Assembly: GCA_030589945.1 (NCBI GenBank)
Contig: JAUUZN010000009.1
Span: 1 to 50,769 of the forward strand
Direction: 5' to 3'
Length of the DNA: 50,769 nt
Source of the DNA: Gammaproteobacteria bacterium
GTDB lineage: Bacteria; Pseudomonadota; Gammaproteobacteria; Enterobacterales; GCA-2746155
Position 1 is the first letter of the stretch, and the number at the start of each line of letters is the position of its first letter. The position numbers and the translations under genes were made by a program. This document shows positions 17,719 through 27,870 of the stretch, in pieces. A model generated the notes under the pieces. The model had not been told where the DNA came from, did not search any database, and worked only from the letters and a program-made list of their open reading frames with translations.

Positions 17719-18120
17719 ATGATGATGAACGGAGAAATAAACCTAGAAAAACTGTTGAATGAAATGACTCCAGTGTTATCAGATGGAATTTATATATTTG
17801 CTTCACTTGAGCGTCCCTCTCAAGAGTTACTGAGTTCTTTAGAGCCTATTGGAACATTTAAGGAAAATGAAGGATTAACAGTTATCTTACTTAAGACTAA
17901 AGCAGACGAACATGGTATTGAGTATGAAGGATTATTTAAATGTATTACCTTAAATGTTCATTCAAGTCTTGATGCGATTGGCCTCACCGCGGCAGTTTCT
18001 TCAAAGTTAGCAACGGATAATATCAGCGCAAATATAATGGCAGGCTTTTATCATGATCACATCTTTATAGCTGCAAAGGATGGTGAACGGGCCTTATTGA
18101 GTTTAAAAGAGTTAGCTTAA
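17719..18120 (+). CDS. ACT-domain protein
   Basis: About 133 residues. It shows a double ACT-like arrangement: an N-terminal segment around LSDGIYIFASL and a C-terminal segment with CITLNVHSSLDAIGLTAAVSSKLA, then ISANIMAGFYHDHIFIA, characteristic of ACT_3/ACT_7 proteins that bind amino acids. Function in cell metabolism is unknown. Three ATG codons in a row (17719, 17722, 17725) leave the start ambiguous by two residues. It follows the carbonic anhydrase by 9 bases and may be cotranscribed. Confidence 0.82.
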   Translation: MMMNGEINLEKLLNEMTPVLSDGIYIFASLERPSQELLSSLEPIGTFKENEGLTVILLKTKADEHGIEYEGLFKCITLNVHSSLDAIGLTAAVSSKLATDNISANIMAGFYHDHIFIAAKDGERALLSLKELA

Positions 18121-18162
18121 CTCTGATATTCTAATGTTACATTCAGGAACAAAAGAGAATTA

Positions 18163-19560
18163 ATGATGAAATTATATCGGGCATTACTACTATCACTTCT
18201 AATCTGTTCTACAACCTCTGCTGAAGTTGATAAAGATTCTGAGCACGCCAAAAAGACCTTGGAAATTTACGAAAAAGTCATCTCAATTACAACTGTAAAG
18301 GGTCGTGGAAAAGTACCGGAAATGGCACAATATCTTGCCAGTGAATTTGAGAAAGCAGGTTTTCCTAAAGAAGATATACATATTCTCGAACAAGATAAAA
18401 CGGCCGCTCTAGTGGTTCGCTACAAAGGGGACGGTTCTTCAGGTAATGAGCCTATTTTGCTTCTCGGCCATATGGATGTTGTAGAGGCACTTGCAAAAGA
18501 TTGGGAAAGACCACCCTTTAAACTGACCCAAGACGAGCATTATTTTTATGGTCGTGGCACCATCGACAATAAGCTGGGTGTGACCATGCTTTCTTCCACC
18601 TTTATTCGATTAAAGAAGGAAGGTTTTGTACCTAATCGTGATCTTGTAATCGCCTTTTCGGGCGATGAAGAAACGGATATGTTCACCACTAAAATGCTCG
18701 CTCATCTAAGTTCAGGTTTAACAAAGGCTGAATATGCACTTAATTCAGATGCAGGTGGCGGTGATCTGAGTATTGACGGTAAAGCTATAGCTTACCTAGT
18801 ACAGGCAGCTGAGAAAACCTATGTTACCTTTGAATTAACGGTCACTAATAAAGGCGGTCACAGCTCTCGACCTCGTGTAGACAATGCCATTTATGAATTA
18901 ATGGATGGGCTGAAGAAGATTCAAGGCTATCAGTTTCCTATTCGATCGACGGTGATGACTCGTAATTTCTTTCGAGTCTCAGGTCAAAAGCTTGGCGGCG
19001 AATTAGGTGAAGCGATGATACGATTTGCCAATAATCCAAAAGATAAAAAAGCGGCAGCGAGACTAGCAACCGAATCATCCTATGTTGGAACAACCAGAAC
19101 AACCTGTGTGACCACAATGATGCATGCAGGCCATGCAGAAAATGCCTTACCTCAATCGGCAACTGCGACACTAAATTGTCGACTCTTTCCAGGTGTAACG
19201 GTTGGTTCTGTGAAAGCATCATTAGTAAAGATTGTTGAAAACAGTGCCATTAAATTTGTGACCTTAGGTGATCCCATTGAAAGTCCCATTTCAGAGTTAA
19301 GAGATGATGTTGTGAAGGCTATCTATAAAGCAGTAAATACTCGCTATCCTGATGTAGATATTATTGGCTACATGGCTTCAGGCGGCACCGATGGGATGCA
19401 TTTTAGATCAGCAGGTATACCAACTTGGGCGGTTTCTAGTGTATTCATGAATCCCGATGAAATGTTTGCCCATGGCTTAAATGAAAGACTTCCTATCAAG
19501 GCATTTTATGACGGGCTTGATCATTGGACAATTATATTGAAAGAGCTAGCGGGTCAATAA
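18163..19560 (+). CDS. Exported M20 family zinc peptidase
   Basis: 465 residues with a signal peptide (about 1-20, ending TTSA). Zinc and catalytic motifs appear in order: LLLGHMDVV, GRGTIDNKLG with the bridging Asp, SGDEETDM with catalytic Glu, NSDAGGG, and FAHGLNER near the C-terminus. These fit an M20 carboxypeptidase/aminoacylase acting in the periplasm on peptides or acyl-amino acids. The lid (dimerisation) domain is around residues 220-350. A long inverted repeat follows directly. Confidence 0.9.
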   Translation: MMKLYRALLLSLLICSTTSAEVDKDSEHAKKTLEIYEKVISITTVKGRGKVPEMAQYLASEFEKAGFPKEDIHILEQDKTAALVVRYKGDGSSGNEPILLLGHMDVVEALAKDWERPPFKLTQDEHYFYGRGTIDNKLGVTMLSSTFIRLKKEGFVPNRDLVIAFSGDEETDMFTTKMLAHLSSGLTKAEYALNSDAGGGDLSIDGKAIAYLVQAAEKTYVTFELTVTNKGGHSSRPRVDNAIYELMDGLKKIQGYQFPIRSTVMTRNFFRVSGQKLGGELGEAMIRFANNPKDKKAAARLATESSYVGTTRTTCVTTMMHAGHAENALPQSATATLNCRLFPGVTVGSVKASLVKIVENSAIKFVTLGDPIESPISELRDDVVKAIYKAVNTRYPDVDIIGYMASGGTDGMHFRSAGIPTWAVSSVFMNPDEMFAHGLNERLPIKAFYDGLDHWTIILKELAGQ

Positions 19561-19562
19561 AA

Positions 19563-19658
19563 AAAATAGGGGTCAGAGTGGATTTAAAAATAGGGGTCAG
19601 AGTGAATTTTTTAATTCACTCTGACCCCTATTTTTAAATCCACTCTGACCCCTATTTT
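19563..19658. repeat. Perfect 46-bp inverted repeat (REP/BIME-like)
   Basis: Left arm 19563-19608, loop TTTT, right arm 19613-19658; I find no mismatch. Each arm contains two tandem copies of TAGGGGTCAGAGTGRATT. GGGGTCAGAGT-type sequences occur in short repeats associated with RAYT (IS200-like) transposases, known from memory. It lies 3 bases after the M20 stop and 24 bases before the pdsO stop, so it can act as a bidirectional terminator between convergent genes. Confidence 0.9.
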
Positions 19659-19681
19659 GCCACCTTCTTAATAATCGAGTC

Positions 19682-20422
19682 TTATTTAAATGCAAAGCTC
19701 GCCTGTGCTTCGGAGTGCATGAAGCGAATTCTTACGCGTCGCTCTAAAGCCCGTCCATCGACATCTTCTAAATTTGATACCGCTTGGGCATTGCTTGAGT
19801 TAACCAGATGAATTCTGGCTGAATCAATTCCTGCATCCACAAAAGATTGCTGAACCGTTAAAGTGCGATCCTGTGCTACCTGTTTATTTCCAGATTTTGA
19901 ACCTAAGATGTCACTGTGACCCGTGAGCTCAAGTTCAAGTTGTGGGAACTGCTCTAGCATTAATACTAGAGGCGCAATTTTTTGAATGGCAGTCGGTTCT
20001 AATACCACTGAGTTGGTTCGAAACATCAGATCAACCTGTAGTCCTGTAATTAAATCTTTATTGCGTGCGACTTTCATTTGTTGAGCCTCCTGATGAGCGA
20101 GTTGGATGTTTGCGTTATCAAGCTGGGTATTTTGCAAAGCGATATTTTCATTCAACGTTGCTAGATATTCTTTATTCAGAGCTATTTCTTGCACAAGACC
20201 ATCAACCTTATCGGCTTCGTTGACCTTGTCACCAAGCCACACGCCGGTGACTGCTCCAAGGATTGCACCAATTGGCCCGCCTGCAACAGCGCCAATAATG
20301 AGCCCGCTGCTAAACCCTATATTCTGCTCTGTTCGATTATCTCTAACGTCCTGTGCTGATACCGGTGAAATCCAAAGAACTGAACTGATACCAATGGCTG
20401 TAATTGCTGTAAGTTTTTTCAT
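19682..20422 (-). CDS. pdsO: PdsO: OmpA-family protein of the dedicated sortase system
   Basis: 246 residues from the ATG at 20422, chosen because GGAG lies 8 bases upstream; an in-frame upstream ATG at 20452 is less likely. It has a signal peptide (to about VSA-Q), a glycine-zipper stretch of GAVAGGPIGAILGAVTGVW, a coiled-coil, and a C-terminal OmpA-like peptidoglycan-binding domain around ELTGHSDILGS. This matches the PdsO family that accompanies class GN sortases. It is divergent from pdsR-pdsS. No sortase is in the window. Confidence 0.85.
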   Translation of the reverse strand: MKKLTAITAIGISSVLWISPVSAQDVRDNRTEQNIGFSSGLIIGAVAGGPIGAILGAVTGVWLGDKVNEADKVDGLVQEIALNKEYLATLNENIALQNTQLDNANIQLAHQEAQQMKVARNKDLITGLQVDLMFRTNSVVLEPTAIQKIAPLVLMLEQFPQLELELTGHSDILGSKSGNKQVAQDRTLTVQQSFVDAGIDSARIHLVNSSNAQAVSNLEDVDGRALERRVRIRFMHSEAQASFAFK

Positions 20423-20646
20423 GATTGTTGCTCCGTTTAATTGTTGTTGCATGTGTGAACTTCGGTTTTAAGTAAGTGGAGCTATTAAAACGTTATTTTT
20501 TGGCGAACAAAGGGAGTAAATCAGACGCTTTAATGACAGATTATGTCTAAATTATGGCAACAGGGTATATTGCTTTTGTTCAGTGATAAAAACAGATAAA
20601 GTAAGTTCTATTGAAATGGCAGGCTACAACAGCTTACTTTTGGTAA

Positions 20647-20687
20647 CGGATAATAAGAAACGGATAATAAGCAGCGGATAACGAACA
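20647..20687. repeat. Three 14-bp tandem units before pdsR
   Basis: CGGATAA begins at 20647, 20661 and 20675, a strict period of 14. The first two units share CGGATAATAAG and the third reads CGGATAACGAACA, ending next to the ATG. The array covers the ribosome-binding region. Either a regulator site or a slippage-prone leader is possible. Confidence 0.55.
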
Positions 20688-21422
20688 ATGGCTAAACGAA
20701 TATTGATTGTCGAAGATGAACCACTCATTCGTGAGAACTATGCTCAAGCTTTAAGAAAATATGGTTATGAGGTACAGGCGGTAGCCGATCGGCAAGCCGC
20801 CGAAATGATTTACAATACTCGGTTACCGGATCTTGCGCTACTGGATGTTAGCTTGAAGGATGATCCAGAGGGTGGCTTTGAGCTATGTCGTAGTTTGAGA
20901 TCTCTCTCGAGCACCTTGCCGATCATCTTTTTAACGGCTCTTGATAGCGAGCTTGATAAAATATCTGGAATTCGCCTAGATGCAGACGACTATCTTACCA
21001 AGGATGTTAGTTTACAATATTTGATGGCTCGAATAGCTGCGTTGTTTCGACGTAATGAAGCTCTGTCAGTTCCTCCTGCAAAGGAGAACATTATCAATAG
21101 AGGTTCGCTCACCATCGACTTAAACAGGCTAAATTGTCAATGGAAGGAGCAATTGATCCCTCTTACATTAACCGAGTTTTGGATTGTGCATGCTCTGGCA
21201 GATAGAGCAGGGCATGTGAAAGACCGAGACCAATTAATGACCGATGCCAAGGCTATTGTCGATGAGAGTACGGTCACCTCACACATCAAGCGTATTCGCA
21301 AAAAATTTCAATATTTAGATGACAGTTTTGACGCAATTGATACCGTCTATGGAATGGGTTATCGATGGGATTTAGACAAGGATAGAGTGCAGGATAAAGA
21401 GCAGGACGTTCAGTCAAAGTAA
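20688..21422 (+). CDS. pdsR: PdsR: response regulator (OmpR-type)
   Basis: 244 residues. The receiver domain has the acidic pair in VEDEP, phosphoacceptor Asp53 (LALLDVSL) and Lys105 (DYLTKD). A winged-helix DNA-binding domain is at about 140-235, with the TVTSHIKRIRKKF recognition-helix segment and the YGMGYRWD wing. The C-terminus is a charged tail. It matches the response regulator family of the dedicated sortase system. The stop overlaps the start of pdsS by a base (TAATG), so the two-component pair is coupled. pdsO is divergently placed 265 bases away. Confidence 0.88.
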   Translation: MAKRILIVEDEPLIRENYAQALRKYGYEVQAVADRQAAEMIYNTRLPDLALLDVSLKDDPEGGFELCRSLRSLSSTLPIIFLTALDSELDKISGIRLDADDYLTKDVSLQYLMARIAALFRRNEALSVPPAKENIINRGSLTIDLNRLNCQWKEQLIPLTLTEFWIVHALADRAGHVKDRDQLMTDAKAIVDESTVTSHIKRIRKKFQYLDDSFDAIDTVYGMGYRWDLDKDRVQDKEQDVQSK

Positions 21423-23539
21423 TGTTTAATTTTAGCCTTAGAAAAAAATTGCTGCTGGTTTCATTATTGATCTTTCTGGTCCCATGGGTTGGTGTTCGAT
21501 ACATACAGGTCATCGAAGAATATTTACAGCAATCACTGTTAGATAATCTGTCGCATTATACTCAATCCGTTGCTTCAGGTTTGGCCATTGAATCTCATCT
21601 TATCCCTACATTTGTGTCAGGTGATTCTGTCTTTGCACTGCCTTTACAAAAAGAACCCCAGTTAGATGGCTATGATACGGACTGGGTTGATTACTCCAGT
21701 TATCGAAGAGGGTTGCAGTTAGCTAATTCAAGAGGTGTAGTCGCAACAACAAAAACACCAACAATGTTGATAGGTCTTTTTGAAAATAGTCTTTATCTGC
21801 ATATCAAGATCCCTGACAGTGAGATCATTTATCTCAGCAGACAGGCTAATATCGCCAGTACTAATTCTAAGAAAACATTGCGTGCTGAAGCCATTCATCT
21901 TGTGCTCAATACCGATGGACAACAACGTAAGCTGATTATTCAAACAGAAGCACCCGGAACTATTAACGCTCGTGAACTTGTAACGGGCAAATGGGAATCT
22001 AGAATAAAGGGTGTCTGGCGAGAAACTGATGAGGGCGATGGTTATCAATTGGAATTAAAGATACCAAAATCCTATGGTTCACAAGGATTGAATTTAACCG
22101 TCACCAATGTAGATTCAGATCACCAAGAATACTATGTTCTGAGTCGCCAATTAAGCATTCCGGTATTGAATTCCCCACAACAATTAACCGACCGATTTGA
22201 TGAGTTTGGTCTAGTGCCAGGGAGACGAATTTGGTTATTGGATGTTGAGGGTAGGGTGCTGGTTAAAAGTGGTAATCTTATTATCAATACCACGCTCTCT
22301 CCCGTCAATCCTCTCTTTGCGTGGTTGCTGGCGCCTGATCAAATTATTGATCCTCTCCAGGGAAAGACACGTCTTGAACGCGAAGACATTCAGTCGGCAC
22401 TTACAGGGGTCAGTGCGAGTCGTTTTTATTCAGGCAGCAGTGGCGAAAATAGTATTTTATCTTCTGCCTGGCCGGTTAGACATAATGGGCAAATTATTGC
22501 TGTTTTATTGATTGAAGAATCAACCGCGACGATTCAACTGATGCAACGCTCAGCCTTATCTGAATTACTTAACCTAAGCCTGCTAGTCTTTATTTTGCTA
22601 AGTGTTAGTCTCATTGGTTTTGCTGGCCGTTTAACAAGTCGGATAAAACGACTAAGAGATGTAACCGACCAATCTATTGACCATCATGGACGTGTTACTG
22701 GGGAACTCCCCGACTCGAAAAACGGTGATGAGCTTGATGACTTATCGACTCATATCAGCGAGATGTTACAACGCTTACAGCAATATCATGAGTATTTAGA
22801 AAATCTCGCATCGCGTCTTTCCCATGAATTAAGAACGCCAGTAGCCGTGGTGCAATCTTCGCTTGAAAACATGCAGATGAACGAACTCTCTGAAGATAAT
22901 CTTGAAATATTAAATCGTGCCGATCAAGGAATTCGACGCTTGCAAAAAATACTGAATCGTATGGCCGAAGCCAGTCGACTCGAACATTCAATTACCGACG
23001 CTACGCTTGAAGATTTTGAATTGAAATCGCTTTTAAAAAATATGGTTAAAGGTTATGAAGCCGTTCATCATTCGCAAAAATTTAATCTATTGGTGGATGA
23101 TGGTCACATTTTTGCTTCTAAAGATTTAATTGCTCAATGTCTTGATAAACTCATTAGCAATGCAACAAGTTTTGCCAATGAAAATACGGATATTAATGTT
23201 GATGCTCAATATATTGATGCTGAAAAAATCCATGCGCAATTTGTAGAGCAGGGAGATAATCAATCAAAAAGCCGCTACCCAAAAAGAATTACAAAATTCT
23301 GGCAACTGTCTGTGAGTAATCAGGGACCATCACTGCCTGAGAAAATGGAGCAACAGTTATTTCAATCGATGGTTTCGGTACGTGACAAAATGGGCAAACA
23401 GGATGAGCCGCATCTCGGACTAGGTTTGCATATTGTGCGTCTCATCGCTGAGTTTCATAGTGGTGAGGTCAGTGCTAGAAATTTGCAAGACGGCGTTTGT
23501 ATTACTCTGTTGTTACCCGACAATTTGACTGTAAATTAA
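21422..23539 (+). CDS. pdsS: PdsS: membrane histidine kinase of the sortase system
   Basis: 705 residues. The N-terminal membrane helix is at about 8-26, a large periplasmic sensor at about 30-375 includes a CBM9-like beta-rich part (about 80-240), and the second membrane helix is near 380-400. A HAMP-like linker is followed by the dimerisation box SHELRTPVAVV (His468) and an ATPase domain with GLGLHIVRLI. This architecture fits PdsS of the dedicated sortase system. The likely signal is cell-surface or carbohydrate-related, by inference from CBM9-like content. It converges on adhC with 25 bases between the stops. Confidence 0.87.
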   Translation: MFNFSLRKKLLLVSLLIFLVPWVGVRYIQVIEEYLQQSLLDNLSHYTQSVASGLAIESHLIPTFVSGDSVFALPLQKEPQLDGYDTDWVDYSSYRRGLQLANSRGVVATTKTPTMLIGLFENSLYLHIKIPDSEIIYLSRQANIASTNSKKTLRAEAIHLVLNTDGQQRKLIIQTEAPGTINARELVTGKWESRIKGVWRETDEGDGYQLELKIPKSYGSQGLNLTVTNVDSDHQEYYVLSRQLSIPVLNSPQQLTDRFDEFGLVPGRRIWLLDVEGRVLVKSGNLIINTTLSPVNPLFAWLLAPDQIIDPLQGKTRLEREDIQSALTGVSASRFYSGSSGENSILSSAWPVRHNGQIIAVLLIEESTATIQLMQRSALSELLNLSLLVFILLSVSLIGFAGRLTSRIKRLRDVTDQSIDHHGRVTGELPDSKNGDELDDLSTHISEMLQRLQQYHEYLENLASRLSHELRTPVAVVQSSLENMQMNELSEDNLEILNRADQGIRRLQKILNRMAEASRLEHSITDATLEDFELKSLLKNMVKGYEAVHHSQKFNLLVDDGHIFASKDLIAQCLDKLISNATSFANENTDINVDAQYIDAEKIHAQFVEQGDNQSKSRYPKRITKFWQLSVSNQGPSLPEKMEQQLFQSMVSVRDKMGKQDEPHLGLGLHIVRLIAEFHSGEVSARNLQDGVCITLLLPDNLTVN

Positions 23540-23564
23540 ACCTTCACTGGCTATGTAACGAGTG

Positions 23565-24707
<1,143 letters not shown>

Positions 24708-24813
24708 TCAAATATGGCGTGTTTATGAGTGATAAATTAGTCGAATAAATAATACCACAACGGTCAATGATTTAAGGTATTCTTATTGGTAATAAAGTAA
24801 GGCAAAAAATCAA

Positions 24814-26514
24814 ATGTCTGACACACCCAACAATACAAAAGCAAATGGTAGTAAAAGAGCTAAAAAAGCAAGCACCATCCGTATCGGTAAGCGCTATCGT
24901 GCCAATCGTCTAGATGGGAATTATGATGCTATTATTATTGGTTCAGGGATAGGCGGTCTAACCACTGCAGCCAGCCTATCTTCAGCCGGAAAAAAAGTTC
25001 TCGTATTAGAGCAACATTATACAGCGGGTGGCTTTACCCATTCCTATTCAAGAGAAGGATATGAGTGGGATGTAGGTGTTCATTATATTGGCGATGTTGG
25101 TTATCCAACGATGACACGTAAGCTCTTTGATTTTGTCACCGATGGAAAATTAAAATGGGCAGCCATGGATAAGGTTTACGATCGCATTTTCCTTGGTGAT
25201 GAATCCTTTGATTTTGTAACTGGAAAAAAACAATTTATTGATGAGTTAAAGCAATGTTTTCCAAAAGAACATTCTGCCATAGATCAATATATGAAATTGT
25301 TGAGTCAAGCCGGTGCGGGAATGCGTGTGTTTACTCTTACAAAACTATTTTCGCCATTCTTTCAAAAATTACTTGTACCCTTTATTAATTTTTTTCAACC
25401 AAAGTGTTTGAATAAAACAACCTATGAAGTATTAAGTTCATTAACCTCGGACCAAAAATTGATTGCAGTTCTCACCGGCCAGTGGGGAGACTGTGGTGTT
25501 CCTCCTAAAAAGAGCAGTTTCTTAATTCATAGTTTAATCGCAAAACATTATCTCAATGGTGGATATTTTCCTGTGGGTGGCGCATCAAAAATCCCTGAAA
25601 ATATTATTCCGAAAATTCAATCCTCAGGTGGTGAAGTATTCACCTATGCTACGGTCACTGAAATTCTTGTGGAAAAGGGCGTTGCTGTGGGTGTAAAGAT
25701 GGCGGATGGAACGGAAATACGCTCTCCAATAATCGTCAGCAATGCGGGTGTATTCAATACCTTTAATAAACTTGTTCCAAGTGCAATTTCTAAAAAGTTT
25801 GGCTATGAGCAGAAACTGAAATTTGTAAAACCATCCTGCACCAATGTTGGTTTGTTTATCGGCCTTAAAGAAACGTCAGAATCGTTACAGTTACCAAAAA
25901 CAAATTTTTGGATTTATCTGGATCATAACCATGATAAAAATATTGATACCTTTCATGCTGATCCTACAAAACCTTTACCGGTAATTTACATTTCATTTCC
26001 ATCTGCAAAAGATCCAAGTTTTGAACAGCGCCATCCTGGAAGAGCGACCATTGAGATTGTCGCACCAGCCTTCTATGACACCTTTACTCAGTGGAAAGGT
26101 ACAACTTGGGGTAAACGTGGAGAGGAATATGACTCTTTAAGTGACTTCTTTGCAGAGCAAATGCTTGAGGCTCTATATAAAAAAATGCCGCATCTGAAAG
26201 GAAAAATTGATTATTACGAAGTTTCTACACCACTTTCAACTGAACACTTTTGCCATTATGATCAGGGTGAAATCTATGGACTAGAGCACGATCCAGAGCG
26301 ATTCAAACAGGGTTGGTTACAACCTAAAACCAAAATTTCAGGTCTTTGGTTAACGGGCCAAGATATACTCTCCTGTGGTGTCTCTGGTGCGATGATCGCT
26401 GGTTTTATGACAGCCGCTCAGATACTTGGGGTTAGGAAAGGGTTCGATTTAGCTAAAAAGGCATTGAGTGAAAAGAAGGAACCTGTTGACGGCTGGGTTG
26501 TATCAGAACCTTAA
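24814..26514 (+). CDS. FAD-dependent phytoene desaturase/retinol saturase-like oxidoreductase
   Basis: 566 residues of the CrtI/CrtISO/RetSat family. A basic N-terminal stretch precedes the FAD loop AIIIGSGIGGLTTAASL with LVLEQHYTAGGFTHSY. GVHYIGDVG is typical of the RetSat/CrtISO branch. The C-terminal FAD motif is LWLTGQDILSCGVSGAMIAG. Substrate is presumably a polyisoprenoid, retinoid or related conjugated lipid, but no carotenoid genes lie in the window. It converges on the paraoxonase-like gene with 29 bases between the stops. Confidence 0.88.
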   Translation: MSDTPNNTKANGSKRAKKASTIRIGKRYRANRLDGNYDAIIIGSGIGGLTTAASLSSAGKKVLVLEQHYTAGGFTHSYSREGYEWDVGVHYIGDVGYPTMTRKLFDFVTDGKLKWAAMDKVYDRIFLGDESFDFVTGKKQFIDELKQCFPKEHSAIDQYMKLLSQAGAGMRVFTLTKLFSPFFQKLLVPFINFFQPKCLNKTTYEVLSSLTSDQKLIAVLTGQWGDCGVPPKKSSFLIHSLIAKHYLNGGYFPVGGASKIPENIIPKIQSSGGEVFTYATVTEILVEKGVAVGVKMADGTEIRSPIIVSNAGVFNTFNKLVPSAISKKFGYEQKLKFVKPSCTNVGLFIGLKETSESLQLPKTNFWIYLDHNHDKNIDTFHADPTKPLPVIYISFPSAKDPSFEQRHPGRATIEIVAPAFYDTFTQWKGTTWGKRGEEYDSLSDFFAEQMLEALYKKMPHLKGKIDYYEVSTPLSTEHFCHYDQGEIYGLEHDPERFKQGWLQPKTKISGLWLTGQDILSCGVSGAMIAGFMTAAQILGVRKGFDLAKKALSEKKEPVDGWVVSEP

Positions 26515-26543
26515 AAACTCTCATCTAAATTCATGCCTTAAAG

Positions 26544-27596
26544 TTATGGGTTATAACGACCCACTAACAGTTTACTCTCAAAGACAACACCAACATAAAC
26601 CACGCCCTTATAATAGAGCGCTGTACTCGACCCAGATAATTGCTCACCCATATCGAGATATATTTCTTCAACATTAAAATCATTGTCGCCAGTGAGTGTC
26701 AGTTTTAGAACTTGCGAGGGAGATAGTTTACCTGTGTTTTTAGCATGATTAACAAAGGCTAAAACTTTAGGGTGTGAGCCTATCCAAAGATTATCATTAG
26801 CATCTATGGTGATATTGTCGAGTCCTGACTGCAATGACTTTACAAATCGAAATTGTAGGTCGCCTGTTTTTATATCTCTGTCGTAAACGGAGATATTACC
26901 CCCGGTTGTTTCAGTGACAAAAAGTGTTCGACCATCATTAGAAATATTTACACCGTTTGCATAATTTAAATTTTCAATCACAGTTTGGTAGTCTGTTCCA
27001 TCAAAGTAGATTACGGATGATCGAGCGATACCGAGATAGTCTTCAGCCATTCGCATCATTCCAGTTTTAACACCGTGATCATTGGTTACATAAAATTGAT
27101 TGAGTGAGACAGCAACAAGATCATTGGGGCAACATAATGTTTCTGTTTTAAAGGTTTGCATATGCATCAGCTTACGTTCGATATATTCAAAGAGTTCTAC
27201 TGAATCACCTTGCTGATTATGATTTACAACAAACAAATATTTTTTACCATCCTGTTTTAAATAGGAAATGCCATGCGGATGAAAACCCAATTCATAATCA
27301 GTCGCTAATAATTGTGGTTGCGTGTTTGAGTTAAGCTCAACTAAATAGATTCCATCTTTCGGTAAAGGTCGCGCTGAATCTTCAATAGTCTTCCAACGAT
27401 CTGCAGAAGAAATGAAAAGCAAATCATCACCAGTATCGATGTCCAGATCTTCGGTACCCGCCATACTGTTAATAATTGTAATGTCAGATAACTTTGATTG
27501 AGCAGTAATTGTTTTGAATACACCAGAATTGTAGAGAGGCGTTATCAAAAAATAACTAATAAGAGTGACAACAAGCAGGGCAATGATTTTCTTCAT
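26544..27596 (-). CDS. Membrane-anchored paraoxonase-like lactonase/arylesterase
   Basis: 350 residues. An N-terminal hydrophobic anchor (about 3-22) is followed by a six-bladed propeller. Calcium ligands known in PON1 can be matched by eye: E49-D50 in TEDLDI, N158-D159 in PNDLVAV, N214 in NGVNIS, D260-N261 in LDNITID. The PON1 catalytic or second-shell histidines match H108 (HPHGIS), H126 region (VVNH), H174 (TNDHG) and H275 (GSHPK). Lactone or aryl-ester hydrolysis is therefore plausible, possibly acyl-homoserine-lactone cleavage (inference). Outer face of the inner membrane. Confidence 0.88.
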   Translation of the reverse strand: MKKIIALLVVTLISYFLITPLYNSGVFKTITAQSKLSDITIINSMAGTEDLDIDTGDDLLFISSADRWKTIEDSARPLPKDGIYLVELNSNTQPQLLATDYELGFHPHGISYLKQDGKKYLFVVNHNQQGDSVELFEYIERKLMHMQTFKTETLCCPNDLVAVSLNQFYVTNDHGVKTGMMRMAEDYLGIARSSVIYFDGTDYQTVIENLNYANGVNISNDGRTLFVTETTGGNISVYDRDIKTGDLQFRFVKSLQSGLDNITIDANDNLWIGSHPKVLAFVNHAKNTGKLSPSQVLKLTLTGDNDFNVEEIYLDMGEQLSGSSTALYYKGVVYVGVVFESKLLVGRYNP

Positions 27597-27757
27597 GACG
27601 TTCTACCTAAAATTGATATCTTCAGAATAAAACTCATACTAGTGAATCAAATTGTTTACCAATGAAGTCTAGAATCACTTAAGATGAATTTACAAAGAAG
27701 AGGTGCTGTTTAATTTTAGTGATATTAAACCATAAATTCCAAGGAGATGAACCCTTT

Positions 27758-27870
27758 AAAATGAATAATGGATTCTGCTTGGGCAGTGCATGTCTTTTTA
27801 CTGGAAATAGTGCAATAAGAGCGAATATTGTATAATCTTTTCAATTAAATAATAAAACAAAGAGGTTTTC
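27758..27870 (+). promoter_or_regulatory. Upstream region of the M20 gene, duplicated at 32878-32985
   Basis: A block with AGTGCATGTCTTT at 27785 and CGAATATTGTATAAT at 27822 precedes the M20 gene. TATAAT is a good -10 candidate, 35 bases before the ATG; the -35 is weak. A diverged copy occurs near 32.9 kb. In the central 52 positions, I count 40 identities with no gap. GAGG at 27861-27864, 6 bases before the ATG, is the ribosome site. Confidence 0.55.
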
